Positions 11,501 through 25,800 of a DNA stretch of 64,000 nt are shown here, one piece after another. How positions within the stretch are numbered: position 1 is the stretch's first letter; each line of letters begins with the position of its first letter. This stretch comes from Paracyclopina nana (Eukaryota; Arthropoda; Copepoda; Cyclopoida; Cyclopettidae). The stretch is from the NCBI GenBank assembly GCA_019096065.1, contig JAGUCH010000003.1:992001-1056000 (forward strand), given 5' to 3'. The notes under the pieces were generated by a model. That model saw only the letters and a list, made by a program, of their open reading frames with translations, had not been told where the DNA came from and made no database searches. Made by a program: the position numbers and the translations under genes.

Positions 11501-11662
11501 CCCTCCAATCAGTCCAATGGCTTATAGGGTTACGCGTTGAGGCATCAGCTGACCCCATTTTGTTCAGTTCATGGGGATTTCTATGAATCAGTACAGCTGA
11601 TTTTCTCTACCAGTAACCGAACATCTCAGGTTAGTTGAAATTCCAAGACAAGTTGGACCTAC

Positions 11663-11755
11663 TAATTCACCTGGTGATTTTTTCCCGGGAAATTAATTCA
11701 CCTGGTGATTTTTTCCCGGGAAATAAATTCACAAGGTGATTTTCTTTTCCCAGGA
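11663..11755. repeat. Tandem repeat, 3 copies of ~31 bp
   Basis: Unit TAATTCACCTGGTGATTTTT followed by TCCCGGGAAA. The first two copies are nearly identical and the third has diverged. The unit carries the palindromes TCACCTGGTGA and TTCCCGGGAA. Confidence 0.8.
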
Positions 11756-12472
11756 CAGTTGTTTACTTTTAATTTTTCCTTATTATATGCTAGTCTTGAT
11801 AGTGAAAAATGTGCGAGACTGTCCTTTTTGCGTTAAGACGCTAGATGAAGTAAGATCGGCATGATATTTTCTTGGTGCAAAAGGACAAGCCATTGAAAAA
11901 CCGAGATTTTCCATAGCATAGGTTAATCAATAAACCCGTTGTTTTGAAGCTTAAAATGTTGCTTCTGATTGGCCATCGCAAATTTGCTCCTGATTTTGAT
12001 TGGTCCAATAATGTCATGCCGCTCGTACATCATCCAGCGTCTTTATTTTTGCGTAACGCGTCAATACAAAAGTCTGCTAAATGTTTCGCTGAAAATTCAA
12101 ACGTAAGCACAATTCTAAAATATTCTGTGATTTTTTTTGCGGAAAGAGGAGAAATATTTAATAATTTGCTTAATATTCTCCTCTCCTCGAGAAAATTCTT
12201 TTAGTCCAAGTTGCTGAATTTATCGAAAATTAGTTATTTATGAATATGGCCGAAAATGAACACTGATGGCGATTTTTTCCAACAAAACCTGGAGTCTCTA
12301 AAACAAGTTATCAACACGTCACAGCAGCTGCCACCTTTTAGCTTTTACCAATTTCCAATCGGAAATTTTCCAAAACTATCATTATTTAGATTTAGGGCCT
12401 TATTGCCAATATTGTGCAAATCCTTCTTTGTTGTTTTGAAAATGATGCCTATTGTGCATTGAATCAATTAAG
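11756..12472. other. Intergenic, no gene seen
   Basis: AT-rich sequence between the repeats and the 3' end of the mosaic lectin gene. Short open frames here lack splice or homology support. Confidence 0.4.
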
Positions 12473-15400
12473 TTATGTAAATTGAAAGCTCTCTTTGATG
12501 ATTTTTAAATTATCAATTTCTGTTTTAGAAAACTTGCCAACAACCACGCAAGGAGGAAAAGGGGAGTATTGATGATGATAATATGGATCCCAAATGGCAA
12601 GGGAAACTCCATCAGGATGATTAATGCAAGTCAAGTCAATGAAGTCTACAAACTGGCTCCCGTTTCCATACAGATCAAAGACTCCTGAAAGTTCTCTTCA
12701 AAGAAAATCCTGGTTTAAGGTAAGAGCAATCGTGGCTTTACCTTCTCGGCACCTGTACCAAACCACTGTGTTAACTTGGACATTGTCTTGGTCTTCTAGG
12801 GGAGTTTCAACCTCAAAAGAGGCATATATAGACCTAGAACTCTCTGGAGGCGTGGAGCAGCCCCTTTATAAACATGTATTAAAATCTTCGTTCAGTAGGT
12901 GTTAATTTTTTAAGGACTACCTTGGGTCTATGCAAGGTGGAACCATTTCAATGCTCCATTTGTTTCCCCACTCACAAGTAACTGTGAGTGTATTTTTCAA
13001 CAAAGGCTTTGCCTTGTTTACCTCTGGGAACACATAATCTACAAATCAATTTTACCAAAATAAAACCTTAAATTGAATGTCATGTGTCAGCTTCTTGAGT
13101 GTACCTTTGTTTTTGCATGAGTACACAATTTTCTGACCATCTTTATATTTTAAAGATCCTAAAGGAGGCTCTTCATAATAGACATTTTTAGAGCCATTCA
13201 CTTTGGGAGCAGGTTCAGTACAATAGGTGGGATCAATGCAAGAACTTATGTCACCAGTTAAGCTGAATCCTTCAGCCATCCAAACCCACCCAGGCAGGCC
13301 ATCCTTAAAAGCAGTTAAGCATTTTTTTAATAATTGCTATAGGTTATGAAAAGTGGCTGCCATTACCTCAAGTTGATTTGGGGAGCAAACTGCATGGATT
13401 GTTTGTGTACCATTCATAGAAGTATCAAAACTGTGCAATATTGGAGTGTTCTAAATTGATATTGATGAGTTACAATGGTTTCTTAAATAATTCATGGTAT
13501 ACCCTTTCTAGACATTCTTGAGTAGATGCAGATAAGCAATTATCAAAAATTGGAGGCACATCAAACACCCAATCTGAAAAGTTATTTATGCTCATTCATG
13601 CTTATTCACTCACATCTCATCACTTACAGTCAAATTCACAGTGGTATTCCAAAACTGTTCCAACAGGTGGATTGGTCAACTCCAGTGAATAATTTGTTGA
13701 CACAGTTCCATCAATAGGAACCCTAGGTCCATTTTTGTAGCATCTATTAGGATCAAAGCAACCTTGCTTAATTTTGTCCCCATTTTCCCAATATCCATGC
13801 TGCCATAGGCCATAGGTCCAATTGTAATAATAGTCAACAGGCTCTACACATTCAACCAAAACCTTAACAATACAAGATTAAGATACAAACATTTTAATAG
13901 TCAATGCGGGCTTTACAATCTTTTGAAAATAATACTTTAAGTAAGCCTAACTATGAATGAAAAGTTATTGTAAATCTTACTTCTTCTGGGTATCCGTCTG
14001 CTTGTATGACATAACTTTCTTCAATGCAAGTGTAAGAAAAGATAGCTCCCAGGGAATTAGCAGTCTCCGAGAAATTTGTTGAGAGATTGCTTCTTTTCAT
14101 AGTGGAATGAACTGTTAATTGATCAAGGCATTTCACAGTTCTATCTTGACAATCTGGAACATTCAGTTGTGCACAAGCCTTTGTTCCGTCTTTGCAAGTT
14201 TCTGATCCTTCTGCATTTGTTGCCCACAATCTAATGATAACAATTATGTGATAGAATATATTTTTTGTATTAGTGCATACCCTTCCTTTGTGCATGTAGC
14301 ATCTATAGAGTGAATGAATCCAGAATTCTGGTAATTAAAAAATCTGTTTCTATCTTTACACTCGATTCTCACTTTAGTGCCAATTTCAGGTGCAGCTGAA
14401 ATATTTGAACGATAAAATTCAGTTTAACCACCAGGAGAATGGTAATGATACCTGGGCAGCAGAGCCTCACTTCGTAATCATGACAAGGTGATCCTGGTGG
14501 CTGATCTGAATTAATGCAAGCAAATCCAGTAGCATTGTCAAAATTTGCAAACTTCTGAGGGTTCTGCAAGCCTTTTACTAGTTTTCCAGTTAATAGAGAC
14601 TTGGCCTCAATTTTGACTGGAAATTGACATGTTCTTGGTCCATATTTCTCCTTCAAATCATATAGAGTTTCAATATCTCCTTTGCCTTCTGGGTTAGTGT
14701 CTGAATTCATCCAGGGTGTCCATGTGCAGGTTTTTTCTGAAATTGAAGGATGTCACAATGGCCACCCTTAGCAGGTTACCTCTAAAGACCTTACCACAAA
14801 CTTTTGGGCCGGAAATAATTTCAAGGTTTGGCTTTGATACAGTCCAATTGCTTTTAAACAAGCATTCACCTGTTCTAATTTTAAATGAGACATGTGAACA
14901 ATCTGGTTTAATTTCGCATCTTTTTTGGCAATCCTCAAAAGAAAGTGCTTTGGTAGCTCCCATGTCATGTCCAGGATACTCTGCCTTCTCTCCACAAAAA
15001 TTAGCAGATGGTGGGTCTATTTAGAGAAAATGTTAGGAGAATTTTTGTGATATTGTATAAGCTTTTGCTTACTCAGTGCTTGCATGAAGTAAAGGCTAGG
15101 ATTTTCAGTTATGGTTACTTTTGCTCCTTCCACTGCAGGTGGTGAAGTACAAACAATTGACCTATCTCTACAATCAGGAATTATTATTTCATCAGGACAC
15201 TCAATGCTTCCTCCATGTGTCTCAGTTCCTTTGCATATCAAACCATTGATGCCCCCTCTCACAATCCAAGTTCTATTGACACAGATTAGGAGAAACACAT
15301 TAAAAACTAACAATATTTAATTACCCATTGTGTGAGCAAGTGATGGTGGTCTCATTGACATTGATTGAGTTGGCATAAGTTTTGGACTTCACTGGGTAGT

Positions 15401-16850
15401 CAAAGGAGTAATAGGGTAAGAAACATTTATATCTTATTTCTGTTCCTTGCACAGAATGGTTGCCAGGCCTGGGCTCATTTACTATAGAAATATTTGCCAA
15501 CAGAGGAAATGGTGGTGGCTTGCAGTACACAGTCCTGTCAACACAGTCTGGTATATTAATTTCTCTGCACTCAACAATCTCTGAAGCTGTGTCTGGATTT
15601 TCATTTTTTGTGCATGTTTCGCTCATCGTGCCATTTGTTACTTGCCAAAGTCTAAAGCAAAAATGATTTATTTCCTTAGTTTCTAAAGAAAATTCAGATG
15701 GCCTACCCAAAATTTGAACATTCCAAGGTGAGATTTCTTATATTTTTGCTGTAGTGAAATGAGGTCAGTCCTGTAGGCACTGAATAGTTGAAGTAGTAGC
15801 CCTCTTGAGAGCATGTAATGCTTATCTTTGTGCCAACAAGATTTGGCTTGATTTGTTGGGTGATATTTTCTATTATAGAGCCTTTTGGATCTGGCAAATT
15901 GGAGCAAAAAACATTCCTGTCCTCACAATTAGGAATAATTATAGACTTGCAGGTTCCATCAAGTTGGGGTTTTGTGCAAGTCTCCCCTTCTACTTGGTCT
16001 GACACATTCCAGTGTCCAGATGCTGAGCACATGATTGTCAGCTCTTTGATGTTATGAGTAAATGCAAAGGATAGTTGAGGATCAACAGAATACCCAAATG
16101 CAAATCCTGGCTCTGAGCAGTAATAGGTGATGACTGTATTGGCTGTATTCTCATAAGAAGGGATGGGTTGGATGATAATTTCTTTACTTGCACCTACAGG
16201 GGCAGGTGGTGGCAGAGTGCAATAATTGTTTTTGTCAATACAGTCAGGAATGAATGGAGAATCACATCTTACATCAGGTACTGAAGATTTTGGACAGCTA
16301 AAATGGTTGCAATGCAGTTTTTGGTTTGTGTGCTGTTAAAAACTAAAATAATATACCTTTCCCCTAAGCCAGAATTATTCACATTCCACTTCCCAGTTTG
16401 GTCACATATCAATGTTACTTGTTTGATGACAGCATTTCCATTTGCATAATCAAATCCATATTTTAGGCCTAGTATTCCATCTACTTGATCATTGGGACAT
16501 ACATAGGTTATATTTGCTCCAAAAGTTTGAGGATTTGATGTATCACTTCTGTCACTGCTAATTATCTTTGAGTTTAGAGGAGGTTGTTGAGGGGCTAAAC
16601 AATAAATCGGTTCACATGTTTGCATTGGAGGGGTCCATTGCCAAGTGCTGGTGCCAGTATCAAATTCACAAGTCATAATCTGCTTATTTTGCAGCATGTC
16701 TATACCAGGCAGTCCAATTGCCTCATCTTTGAATTTGTAACCACGTATGCATTGTGTTGTAAGTTTACTTCCCCATTCAAGGCTTTCATCATGCTCCCAA
16801 ATGTAATTGAAATAGCTTTGACTAAATCTTAATGGAGTAGGGCATTTTCT
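12473..16850 (-). other. Mosaic gene block 7: sushi array with PAN/apple and WxxW
   Basis: About ten sushi/CCP-like units, recognised by recurring (Y/F)C-x-x-P-P starts, GTxIxxxC middle strands and W..C ends. Several are linked by the repeated phrase (I/L)xIPDCxDR(T/S)V. Between about 14,700 and 15,015 lies a PAN/apple unit (FCGEKAEYPGHDMGA...CEIKPDCSHVSF). It is followed by a WxxW domain (CTWTPWMNSD...GDIETL...CINSDQPPGSPCHDYEVRLCC), known from mucins and CILP. The final exon 12,473-12,684 ends a sushi unit at PFPPCVVV and then a short tail. Confidence 0.6.
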
Positions 16851-19800
16851 AGCCCAAGCACGGTGTAAATGTTTCAATGAAAAGCCAGTGTTTTCTTGAA
16901 CACAATTAGCCTTGCACATGCAGTCCTTACTAGGCAAAACCCCTGACTGAGGCAGCTCTATGCATTCACAATTCATACTGTCAGTGGTATAGAAAATTCG
17001 ACCTTTTGCAAGGCAGAATGTCCTGCAAAATGCATGAGGAACTAAAGCATAATCTGGGCTAATTGGACCCAATAGAATTTGCTCCTCTTCAGCTCTTGAC
17101 ATGGCATAGCATCCCATATCATGCCAATTTGGCTCTGAGTAGCAAACTGCTGCTGTTGTTGAAGTGTCTTCACATTTGGCCTTTTTCCATTCTATCTGGT
17201 TACCAGTTAAAGAAGCCCTTACACAGAGTCCGCTAGGGTCATCATGACTTAAAATAGACAGAATGCATTTTCCATTTGTCATTAGAGCTTTGCTGTCTAC
17301 TTACTTAGTGGACCAATAGCTGATTTGCTCATAAGCAACAGGCAGGCCATTGATAAATTGCCAGACCTCCTTCTGAGTTTGGTATGGGTTTGATGTAAAG
17401 TTCATTCCTTTAAAAATCATAATTCCTATATAAATTGGCCTTGTATTATTATTTTTATAATTACCAATCCATGCAACTGTTGTTGTGTTTTGAGAATTTG
17501 ACAGCAAATCCAGAACATTTTTATTGGATTGTGGATTAATTGGGTCATACAAATTTCCATTGTTGTTGAAGCAAAGCTCTTCAGCATCATTAAATGAAAG
17601 TCCTTCAGCAGACTTGGCCAGCATCAGACACTCATTGTTGCTTGTCTTGAACCATCCACTGGGACAAGAAATGTCATCATGCTTGTCAATTGGGCAGCCA
17701 TAGAGCTCAATTCCAAAGTAAGTTTTAGGGTATGACAAATACTCAACTTCAAATTCAGAAAAGGTCACATCAAGTCCAGAATCTACAACCAAAGGGCTTG
17801 GAAAGAATTTTGGCCATCTTGGTTTGTCAACAGTTGCATTAGTTGCTACAGTCTCAATGGTGATCTGGCCATACTTTGTGGACTCAGCTGAGACAGATTT
17901 GATCCTATGAATTTTGCCACTAAATGGTGTCCTAATATTTAAAATAGAAACATGATATCATATTAGCGCAAGTTTGGCTCTATTTACAGTTTGCTTGAAA
18001 GTAGGGTCATGCCCAGTAGTGTCATGTCATCTTTTAGGGTGATGATAATTTTGAAATTTGATCCTAAACTAGTGATTTTCTTTGGTTGAGCCATATTGAT
18101 ATAGCTAAGAGCCATGTAAGATTCTTGCCTTCCAATTCGGTTCCTTATTCCATCAATGTTTCCTACAAGTATATCAGGAGTATTCTCCACCTTACAGAAA
18201 GTTGATAAAAGTTAAATTAGTGAGATGGCTTGCTAAATAAACTATCTTAATTGCCTGTATTGTATTGGTAGAATTAGTGGCTAATAGAGGCTTAAGGCAA
18301 ATTTTGTTTGGATCACAGTCCACCAGTAAGGCTTGATCAGTGGAATTATTTTCAAGTAAGTATTTTGACTCAACGTCAGTAATGAAGTTAAGATTGGTTA
18401 TAAGAGAGAAGCAAAAGGTAGCAAATAGTTTCTCATCATGGTGTCTCTTCCCAAGTTTGTAAACTGCTGCCATTATGGTATCTCCTAATTTCATTTTTTT
18501 AAAGACAGTTGAGTCATTGAGTTGATTACATTTTAACTCACCTGTGTACTGTTTGCTTCTTGAATCGAGGACACATTTGCTTAAAGATTGCTTCCCTGGT
18601 AGCTTACTTAAGTCTGTTATGTTTACACAAAGGCATTTAGAATTTACTAATATGGCATGCTCTGCTGATGAAACATAGCAGAGCTGCAAACATTGGCTGG
18701 GTGAGACAAAAGTTTCAAATTCAGTTATTGGTGTGAAGGAGTCTTGTGATGCTTCAAAGCACATGACTCTCTCATCTTCAATGAATCTTTCACACAGTGG
18801 TGGGCCATTAAAATTTCCACCAAAAGCCATATTTGAAGTCATGAATAGTTCAGATCCAAAGTCATTCATTCCTACTCCTTGTGAAAAACTATTGTTGAAC
18901 AATCCATTCAAGTAGAAGCCATCTTGCAAAAATGTTCCATCTGAGTATTCTACAAAAGCATTTGTGCCTTCATTTGGTATAAAGGCTCCAATCAACCCAT
19001 TGACTGGTTTAGAAAAGCTGCCATATCCAGAATTCTATAGCAAAACGGGATTAAGACAGCAAAACTTTTTGTTTATTTAATAAACCTCTAGTCCATGCAA
19101 GTATTGGGCCAAAAAGTCTGCCTCAGATGGGGAATTAGGGACAGCTAGAGTACCACTTTGGCAATGTTGAGTCCCATGTTCAAAATCCATATTGTAGCTT
19201 GTTTTTTCCACCTTATAGCAAGAATTGTCATAGGAAACAAATCCTTCCGGACATTTTACTTGATAATACAACAATTATTGATTGTATTTAAAACAAAATG
19301 CTTTTGCTTACATGGAATTACACAAATATAAGGCAGTTTTGTGCTACAATCTGATGATAACCATTTACCTTGACGATTAGCCATGGCACATTTTTTTGTT
19401 GAATCACTAATTGGTTCATCAGCATCCCAGTTTGTGAAAGTAATATCATTGTCTAATTAGTGAATTATTAACTTAAAACCTTAACTAACTTTGATTGTAA
19501 GATATTACCATGTAAGCAAATAGATTGAACTGCTGCTGTTTCTCTAGAAGAGACTGCAAATTTTGTGTCAAATGTGATCACATCATCTGTTAATAGGTAT
19601 GGTGTTGTTGTTGAATTAAGCCTCATGCTTTGCGAATTTATCCATTCATTTGTCCAGGCAACTTTTTGATAGCCAGTAAAGTAAGTAGCTCCAGAACTGA
19701 CATCTATTGGTCCAAGTACATCTTTGATAATCCCACTCATTTTGGCACAATCACTTATTTGATCCTGCAGTCTAGCCTGGGTCAATGTCTTGTAGCACAT

Positions 19801-22800
19801 ATTGTTTGCAAAAGTGTAATTGTATGGGCAATCTGAAAGAAGATTAAGTATTCAACAATTGAAAATGTTTAGAATCTGATCAATACCAAGAACTTGGAGC
19901 TCTCTCAAATACAGCTTTTTGTCAGTGCTAGTGTTAATGGTAATGATTGAACCAAGAATGCTGTCCCTGCAAGTTACATGAAAATTTCTATGTGAAGTGT
20001 TTCTAGGTACATAATGGAATTCTTGACAGATTGTATTGGCAGTCTCTATTGTAGCATCATTAATTTCAACTGATCCTACTTTTATTGTATAGTGGCCACC
20101 TATTGCTTGACCATCAAGATAAACATGCACCTTATGAGAACTAGGTTATGTATTATTCTATGTAAGCTTAAAAACATTTTACTTGAGAAATCAAAACTTC
20201 TTCTGGCAATTTAACTTGTGCCCAAGAATCAGTGATGGTAAAGTTTCCTCCAAGAATTCCATCAACAGCAAAATGTGGACTCTCATTAGTTTTTGTAGAT
20301 GGGTGTACATAACCTGTTTGATCTTTCACTGCAAAAAATAAATTGCCTATGTAAATTTGATTGGTGCAAAATAATGTGAGAATTTACAAATTGCAAAAAC
20401 ATTAGCATTGTCCGTTGTCCAAGTCCAGAAGTTTGAAAATCTCATTCCTAGATGCAGCCCATTGTCCAATGAGTATTTTTGTATTATTCTCTTCATTTCT
20501 TTTTGAAGACCTTTTACTCTTGGTTCAATCAAGAAACTGTTAGATTTTTCACATTCATCTTTTGCTTCATCCCATGTTTTAGGCTCTTTACCAATGTTAA
20601 TGCAGTTTTGTCCTCCATGTAGCTCAAATCCATCAGGGCATGCTAAAGTCAATCATTATTATTTACAAATTTGGATTACTTTGAGCTTACATATTTTAGA
20701 GCATAGATAATTAGCTTGCTTTTCACAATCTGCTGCTTCCAACTTGACTCCAGTTAACAAAATACAATTGCCTCCTGATGAAACATCAATGCTCAACTCT
20801 TTAAATAAATCACTTGACAAGGTCAACTGGTTAGTTGAGACATAGTCACTTCCTGTCATCACAAAGTCTGTCCACACAGAGGTTCCTTGGAAGCTGATAT
20901 ACTCCTAGATTGTTGTTGCTATGATTAGGTACATAATGCCATTTGGATCATTTACCATAAGTTCATTAACCATGTAATGACTTTTGATTGCCAGTGGGCT
21001 TAGTCCACTTTCTGCACACTTCTGGTTGAAGCCATTTTTAGGTCCAGTCTGTATGGTCATGTTGATGCATGTGCCATCAATCAAGGTGAAGCCAAGTCCA
21101 CAATCAGCATCTAGGAGAGATTTTATAGATAGCGGAATGCTTTTAAGGCTAAGATCTTACTCCATGAGCAATATTGTAAGTTTCCATTGACTCTGTAAAC
21201 TCCTGGTCTCCTAACTCCACTTGATCTTGCATCCTCACAAGAGGAAAATTCCAATTTGTTTGAGGTACCTAATCAATCAGCAGTCAATGGAGTTTCTTGC
21301 ATTTTTGTAAATTTAGCTACCTTGGTTAATAAAGTAAACCATTGATTCATTTTCAGTGTCAAATATTTTCTTGCACCCACAAGATTGGTGTTCTAATCCG
21401 GGGCATGGAATTAACTCTTCACATAAATGTTTTTGGTTTGAAAGCAAAGGCTTCTGCATGATAAACTCAACTTTTTCTGTTGACATCTCTATTGTTTCTG
21501 CAATTTCAACACAATGATGAAGTTTGTAAAAAATATTATAATGCTTTAGCATTTATTATATTACCCATTTTCCATTGAGAGTTTCCTTCAAAAAATGTGC
21601 CTTGTACATCATTCTTGTTTGTGCTTAAATATAAACCATCAATGTTCAATGTGTAAGTCAATGGATCCCAATTTATTTTTCCAGGAGTTCCAGTCAAGAA
21701 AAAAGTAAAATTTTGGGTAACCCCTAAGAAGCGTTCAGGTTGCCCCTTTGGATGCAATCCTCCATTTTCATACAGCCTTAAAGAAAATGTCAATAAAAAG
21801 GAGGAGGTTCTTTGTCAAACTATGTTGTACCATTTTTGATTGTCTGATCCACTAAATTCAGCTGCACTTACTTCCTCGCCATCAGCAATCAAACTCATGC
21901 CTGTCTTCAGATTCATTATTTTATAAATGTTTGCTTGAAATGATCCTGAAAGGCAAAAGGCAATTAAGAATAGACTAGTTATTAATTTTTCCCCACCTGA
22001 AATAGCACATTTGCATGTATCATCCAGAATAACTGCCAAATTTGCTTCTTCAGCATAGCAGGCTGACATACACTGAGTGAGGCTGTTTGTTGGAGAACTT
22101 TTGATGATGACATTTTCCAAAGTCAATTGACTAGGTTTGACAAATCCAGCAAAGTCTATGAAACAAATTTTATCAGTAAAGTTTTGCACCATTAAACTTT
22201 CTTACCTGGATCATAAAGACAGATGAAAGGCGCATGTGTGTGTTCACAATCAAAAGCTTTCCATTCATGCCTAATTGTTAGGCTTATATCTGCATCATTA
22301 AAGGTTGAAAGTCCTAGGCATTCCCTGTTACTTTTTTGAAGAAGAATGTTTCCCGGTGTTTCTCTGGCGTATGACACTCTTGCTCCATTCATAGTATAGA
22401 AATTTTCATTATAATGATCCTGATATAGACCTAGATGAAAATATCCTGGATACGCTGGGTACTCATAGTCAAAATGATTTCCAAGTATGTCACTGACAAA
22501 ATAGTCTGACAATTTTGAGTCCAAGCTGTATAAGCTACTCCCATGCTCAAGACAGGTCCTAGGCAATTTTCAGCTAATATGCTTTATCTTGTTAGTAAAA
22601 CTACATTTTACCTAGCTGCTTGGTTATTGGTGACAGATTGTTTGAATATTTTGAAACAGTAGAAAGTATTTTGGTCGCCAAACCATCCAGTTGGGCAAGA
22701 AGTTCCGGAACTTTCAATGTCAGCCAAGGAACATTTGTCATATTGATAATATCCTTTAGCAAATGCATCTCTACATGAGGCCAAGTTTTGTTTATAGTTC

Positions 22801-25800
22801 TTCTTTTGAGATTCTGCAAAAAAGTATAAAATCATCCTTGTTTTGAAGGATGTATGCTCATTACCAAAACATTGCTGATTGTTTCCTGCAAAAGCTGAAC
22901 TTATAACAGCTCCTCTAGCATGAACTCCAGGCATTTCAGCCACTTGAATCCAATTATTGGTCGCATAATCAAACAGAAAAGACAAACCAGCCTCATAATT
23001 GAAAGTGAAGAGGATTCCTGCATAGGAGTAAGCCTGACCAAATCCAGCAAAACCTTCTGGTTGTTGAATAATTGATGACTCCTGTAAATTAACTTCATGC
23101 CAACTATTCATGGAACATTATGCTTGTTTACCATTGTAGTTAAATCAAAGATTTCAACACAATTTGTTTCTCTGAAATTCCATCCTCCAAGCCTTCCACC
23201 TGTCAGGAGTAGGACTCTCTTGTTATGATAGTTTTCTAAGTAAGCCAACCCAATTGCCCAAGTGGCTTCTCCAGGATGGCATCTCTTAGCATGGTATGTT
23301 ATTGAGTTGTCTTCTGAGTGAAACCACAACAAATTTTCACTCTGAGCCTTGTCAAATTTCCCAGGGGTTACAAAGATGTCTTTCCCATCAGTAGCAGCTC
23401 CAATGTGATCAACATAAGCCACAGGAATTTGCTGAAGCTCAATAAACTCTAAATGAAAGTTAATTTTAGACAAAAAGGGTGTGACTTATAAAGTAAACCA
23501 TTTAACTGTTATTGTCCAGTTTAAGTATTTTTTTAAATGGTGAATAGTTTGAGTCAGATTCAGATCTAATTCCGCCAATGTGATAGATGTAGCCATTAAC
23601 AAAAATTATTTGTTGATCATAGAGCTCAGTTGGTAATTCAGCATCCAGTTTCTTCCATGCTTTATCATCTGATCCCAAATCAAGCAAATAGCAACCCTTG
23701 TTGCCTTTCATAATGAGATGAATACATTTAAGTGGCTTTGGTCATTTAAAAAAATATATTTTACCATTGACACCATTATCAGAATTTGCATCTCTGCCGC
23801 CACAAAGCCATATCTTGTCATATCCATTTGATGTAAGCCCAAAATACTTAAGGCTGAAATTGGGCTTTATGAGTCAATGGGCAAACTTAGTAATCATGAG
23901 AACTTACGGCTTTGGTAATTCAGGAAGGTCAACACTGCATGATGCCCCCTTTTCATCAACTCCTAAGGCTTCTGTGGTATATTGAAGCTTACCTTTGACC
24001 TTCTCTTTGGTTCCATAGACAACTAATAAGTCAGATTCTATAAGATGCATTTGAAATCTCTGCTAAAACAATACTGTGTGTGGCTTTCATTTTACCTAGT
24101 TGTTGTACAACATTGTATATTGAAATGGAACCAAATCCTCCACACATTTGTGCTGGATTTCCTTTGCAAAATGAGCCACACTCACTATTAGACAATTGTC
24201 CATATGTGACATTATTCATGCAAAAGCATGTTTCTCCCTGAATAAATAAAAGCATTAAATGGTCTCTCATTTTTTTGGAGATTACCATGAGCCCAATGAA
24301 GTCTGTTTCATGGTGCGAGCAGCTAGCTGAGCAAAAGTTAATGCTCATTAGATCAGAATTGTAGTTCTCCACCAGAATTCCAGTGTCAAGAACTTCCATT
24401 GAGAAACAGCCTAAAATATCTGCAAAGAAGACATTTGTAGTCACGAAGAAGAAAGATACTTTAGACATTGAAAACCGTTTACTTGAGAATTGTGATCCTT
24501 TTCCTGACAAAGCTGGTCTCTCACAAACATAACCCAAGCTAGCTTCACAGGCTTCAAAGCCAAAGAAGGGTAGCCTAAAGTTGGCAAACTTGCCATCCTT
24601 TAAGTGCACTGTTTTCAAATAAACCTTATCTCCTCTGCTTAAATCACCAATCCCTCTTTGTTGAACTAAGTTTGCCAGGTCTAAGAAGAGGTACTGTTAT
24701 TTTCAAAATTAATTAATGCATAAAAAGCTGATCACCCTCAGCATCATTTTCATCTGCAAGATCACATGTTAGATCATTGGTAACATTGTACGCCTTGTTA
24801 GTGCTTCCAGTGAAACATTCAAAGCCGTAGCAAGATGAGGCTAAAAATGATGATTAGCTAGACAGTTGAATAGTCTTCAAAATTGCTATAATTTTACTTT
24901 TGCAAACTGCAGGATAGTCTTCATGGGGTTGCTTTGGCTTGCCAATGTGTAATTTTGTATTGTCTTGATATTTCCATGTCATGCAATTTTCATGAGTGAA
25001 AGCAGCTGATTTGTATGCTCTTGGGGAGTTTCTGTAATAGTGTTCTTCATCTCTGAAAGGCCATGGGTCTGTTCTACTCCAAAAGGTTTGTGAAACTTGA
25101 GATCCATCTATGTAAAGTTCTTCTGGCTCTCTACTAGCTGTTGGAGAGAAAATTCCATCCCAGATCTGCATGCCATCATAGGCAATTGGCAGATACCCTA
25201 TGGCATCTTGCAGAACACCCCATTCCTTTGCCTCCCTACTCATGGGACTTTGAAGACTTCCAGCTGAAGAAGTTCCTCTGCACATTTCCTGTACCCCATA
25301 AAAATTCACATGACCATAAGGTCTGAACCTGTAACAATTGCTTGGCTCATCCATCTTGTCATTATGGGGTCCCTTAGCAAAAAAGATTTCATCTGAGCCA
25401 CAAGGACCTGAAATTGGCAGAATTTTTAAAAGCTTGAGTTAGTTAGAGAACCCTTTGAGCTGATTCTTACCAAAATTGTCAAAGAGTAAGCGGACATTGG
25501 GCTTTGCATAAAATATAATCTGAAAGGCAGTTGTCAAAATGGCTAAATATACATTGGAACCATTGCTGTTCTTACCCTCCATTTTGATTGAATGGCATTT
25601 ATTCTTAATCCCTTGTACTTCCAAATCAATGGCTCAACATCAAAGTTGAGGTCAAGAATCAAAGTAGGTGGGAAATTAGAGCCTTCCAATTGCACCCATA
25701 CTTTGACTTGGCTGTCTTTAGACCTATCAAAAGCAAAGAAATTGAAACCAAAGAAGGCTCCAAAAGGTGACACTGATGATGGGTCTTGAAACCGTGAGAA

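Noticed and set aside
12256-12462. Plus-strand ORF and a downstream plus-strand exon-like frame at 12,533-12,630
   Set aside because: The apparent second exon is antisense to the last exon of the mosaic lectin gene, whose minus-strand frame shows sushi spacing and a clear acceptor. No donor for the plus-strand model fits.
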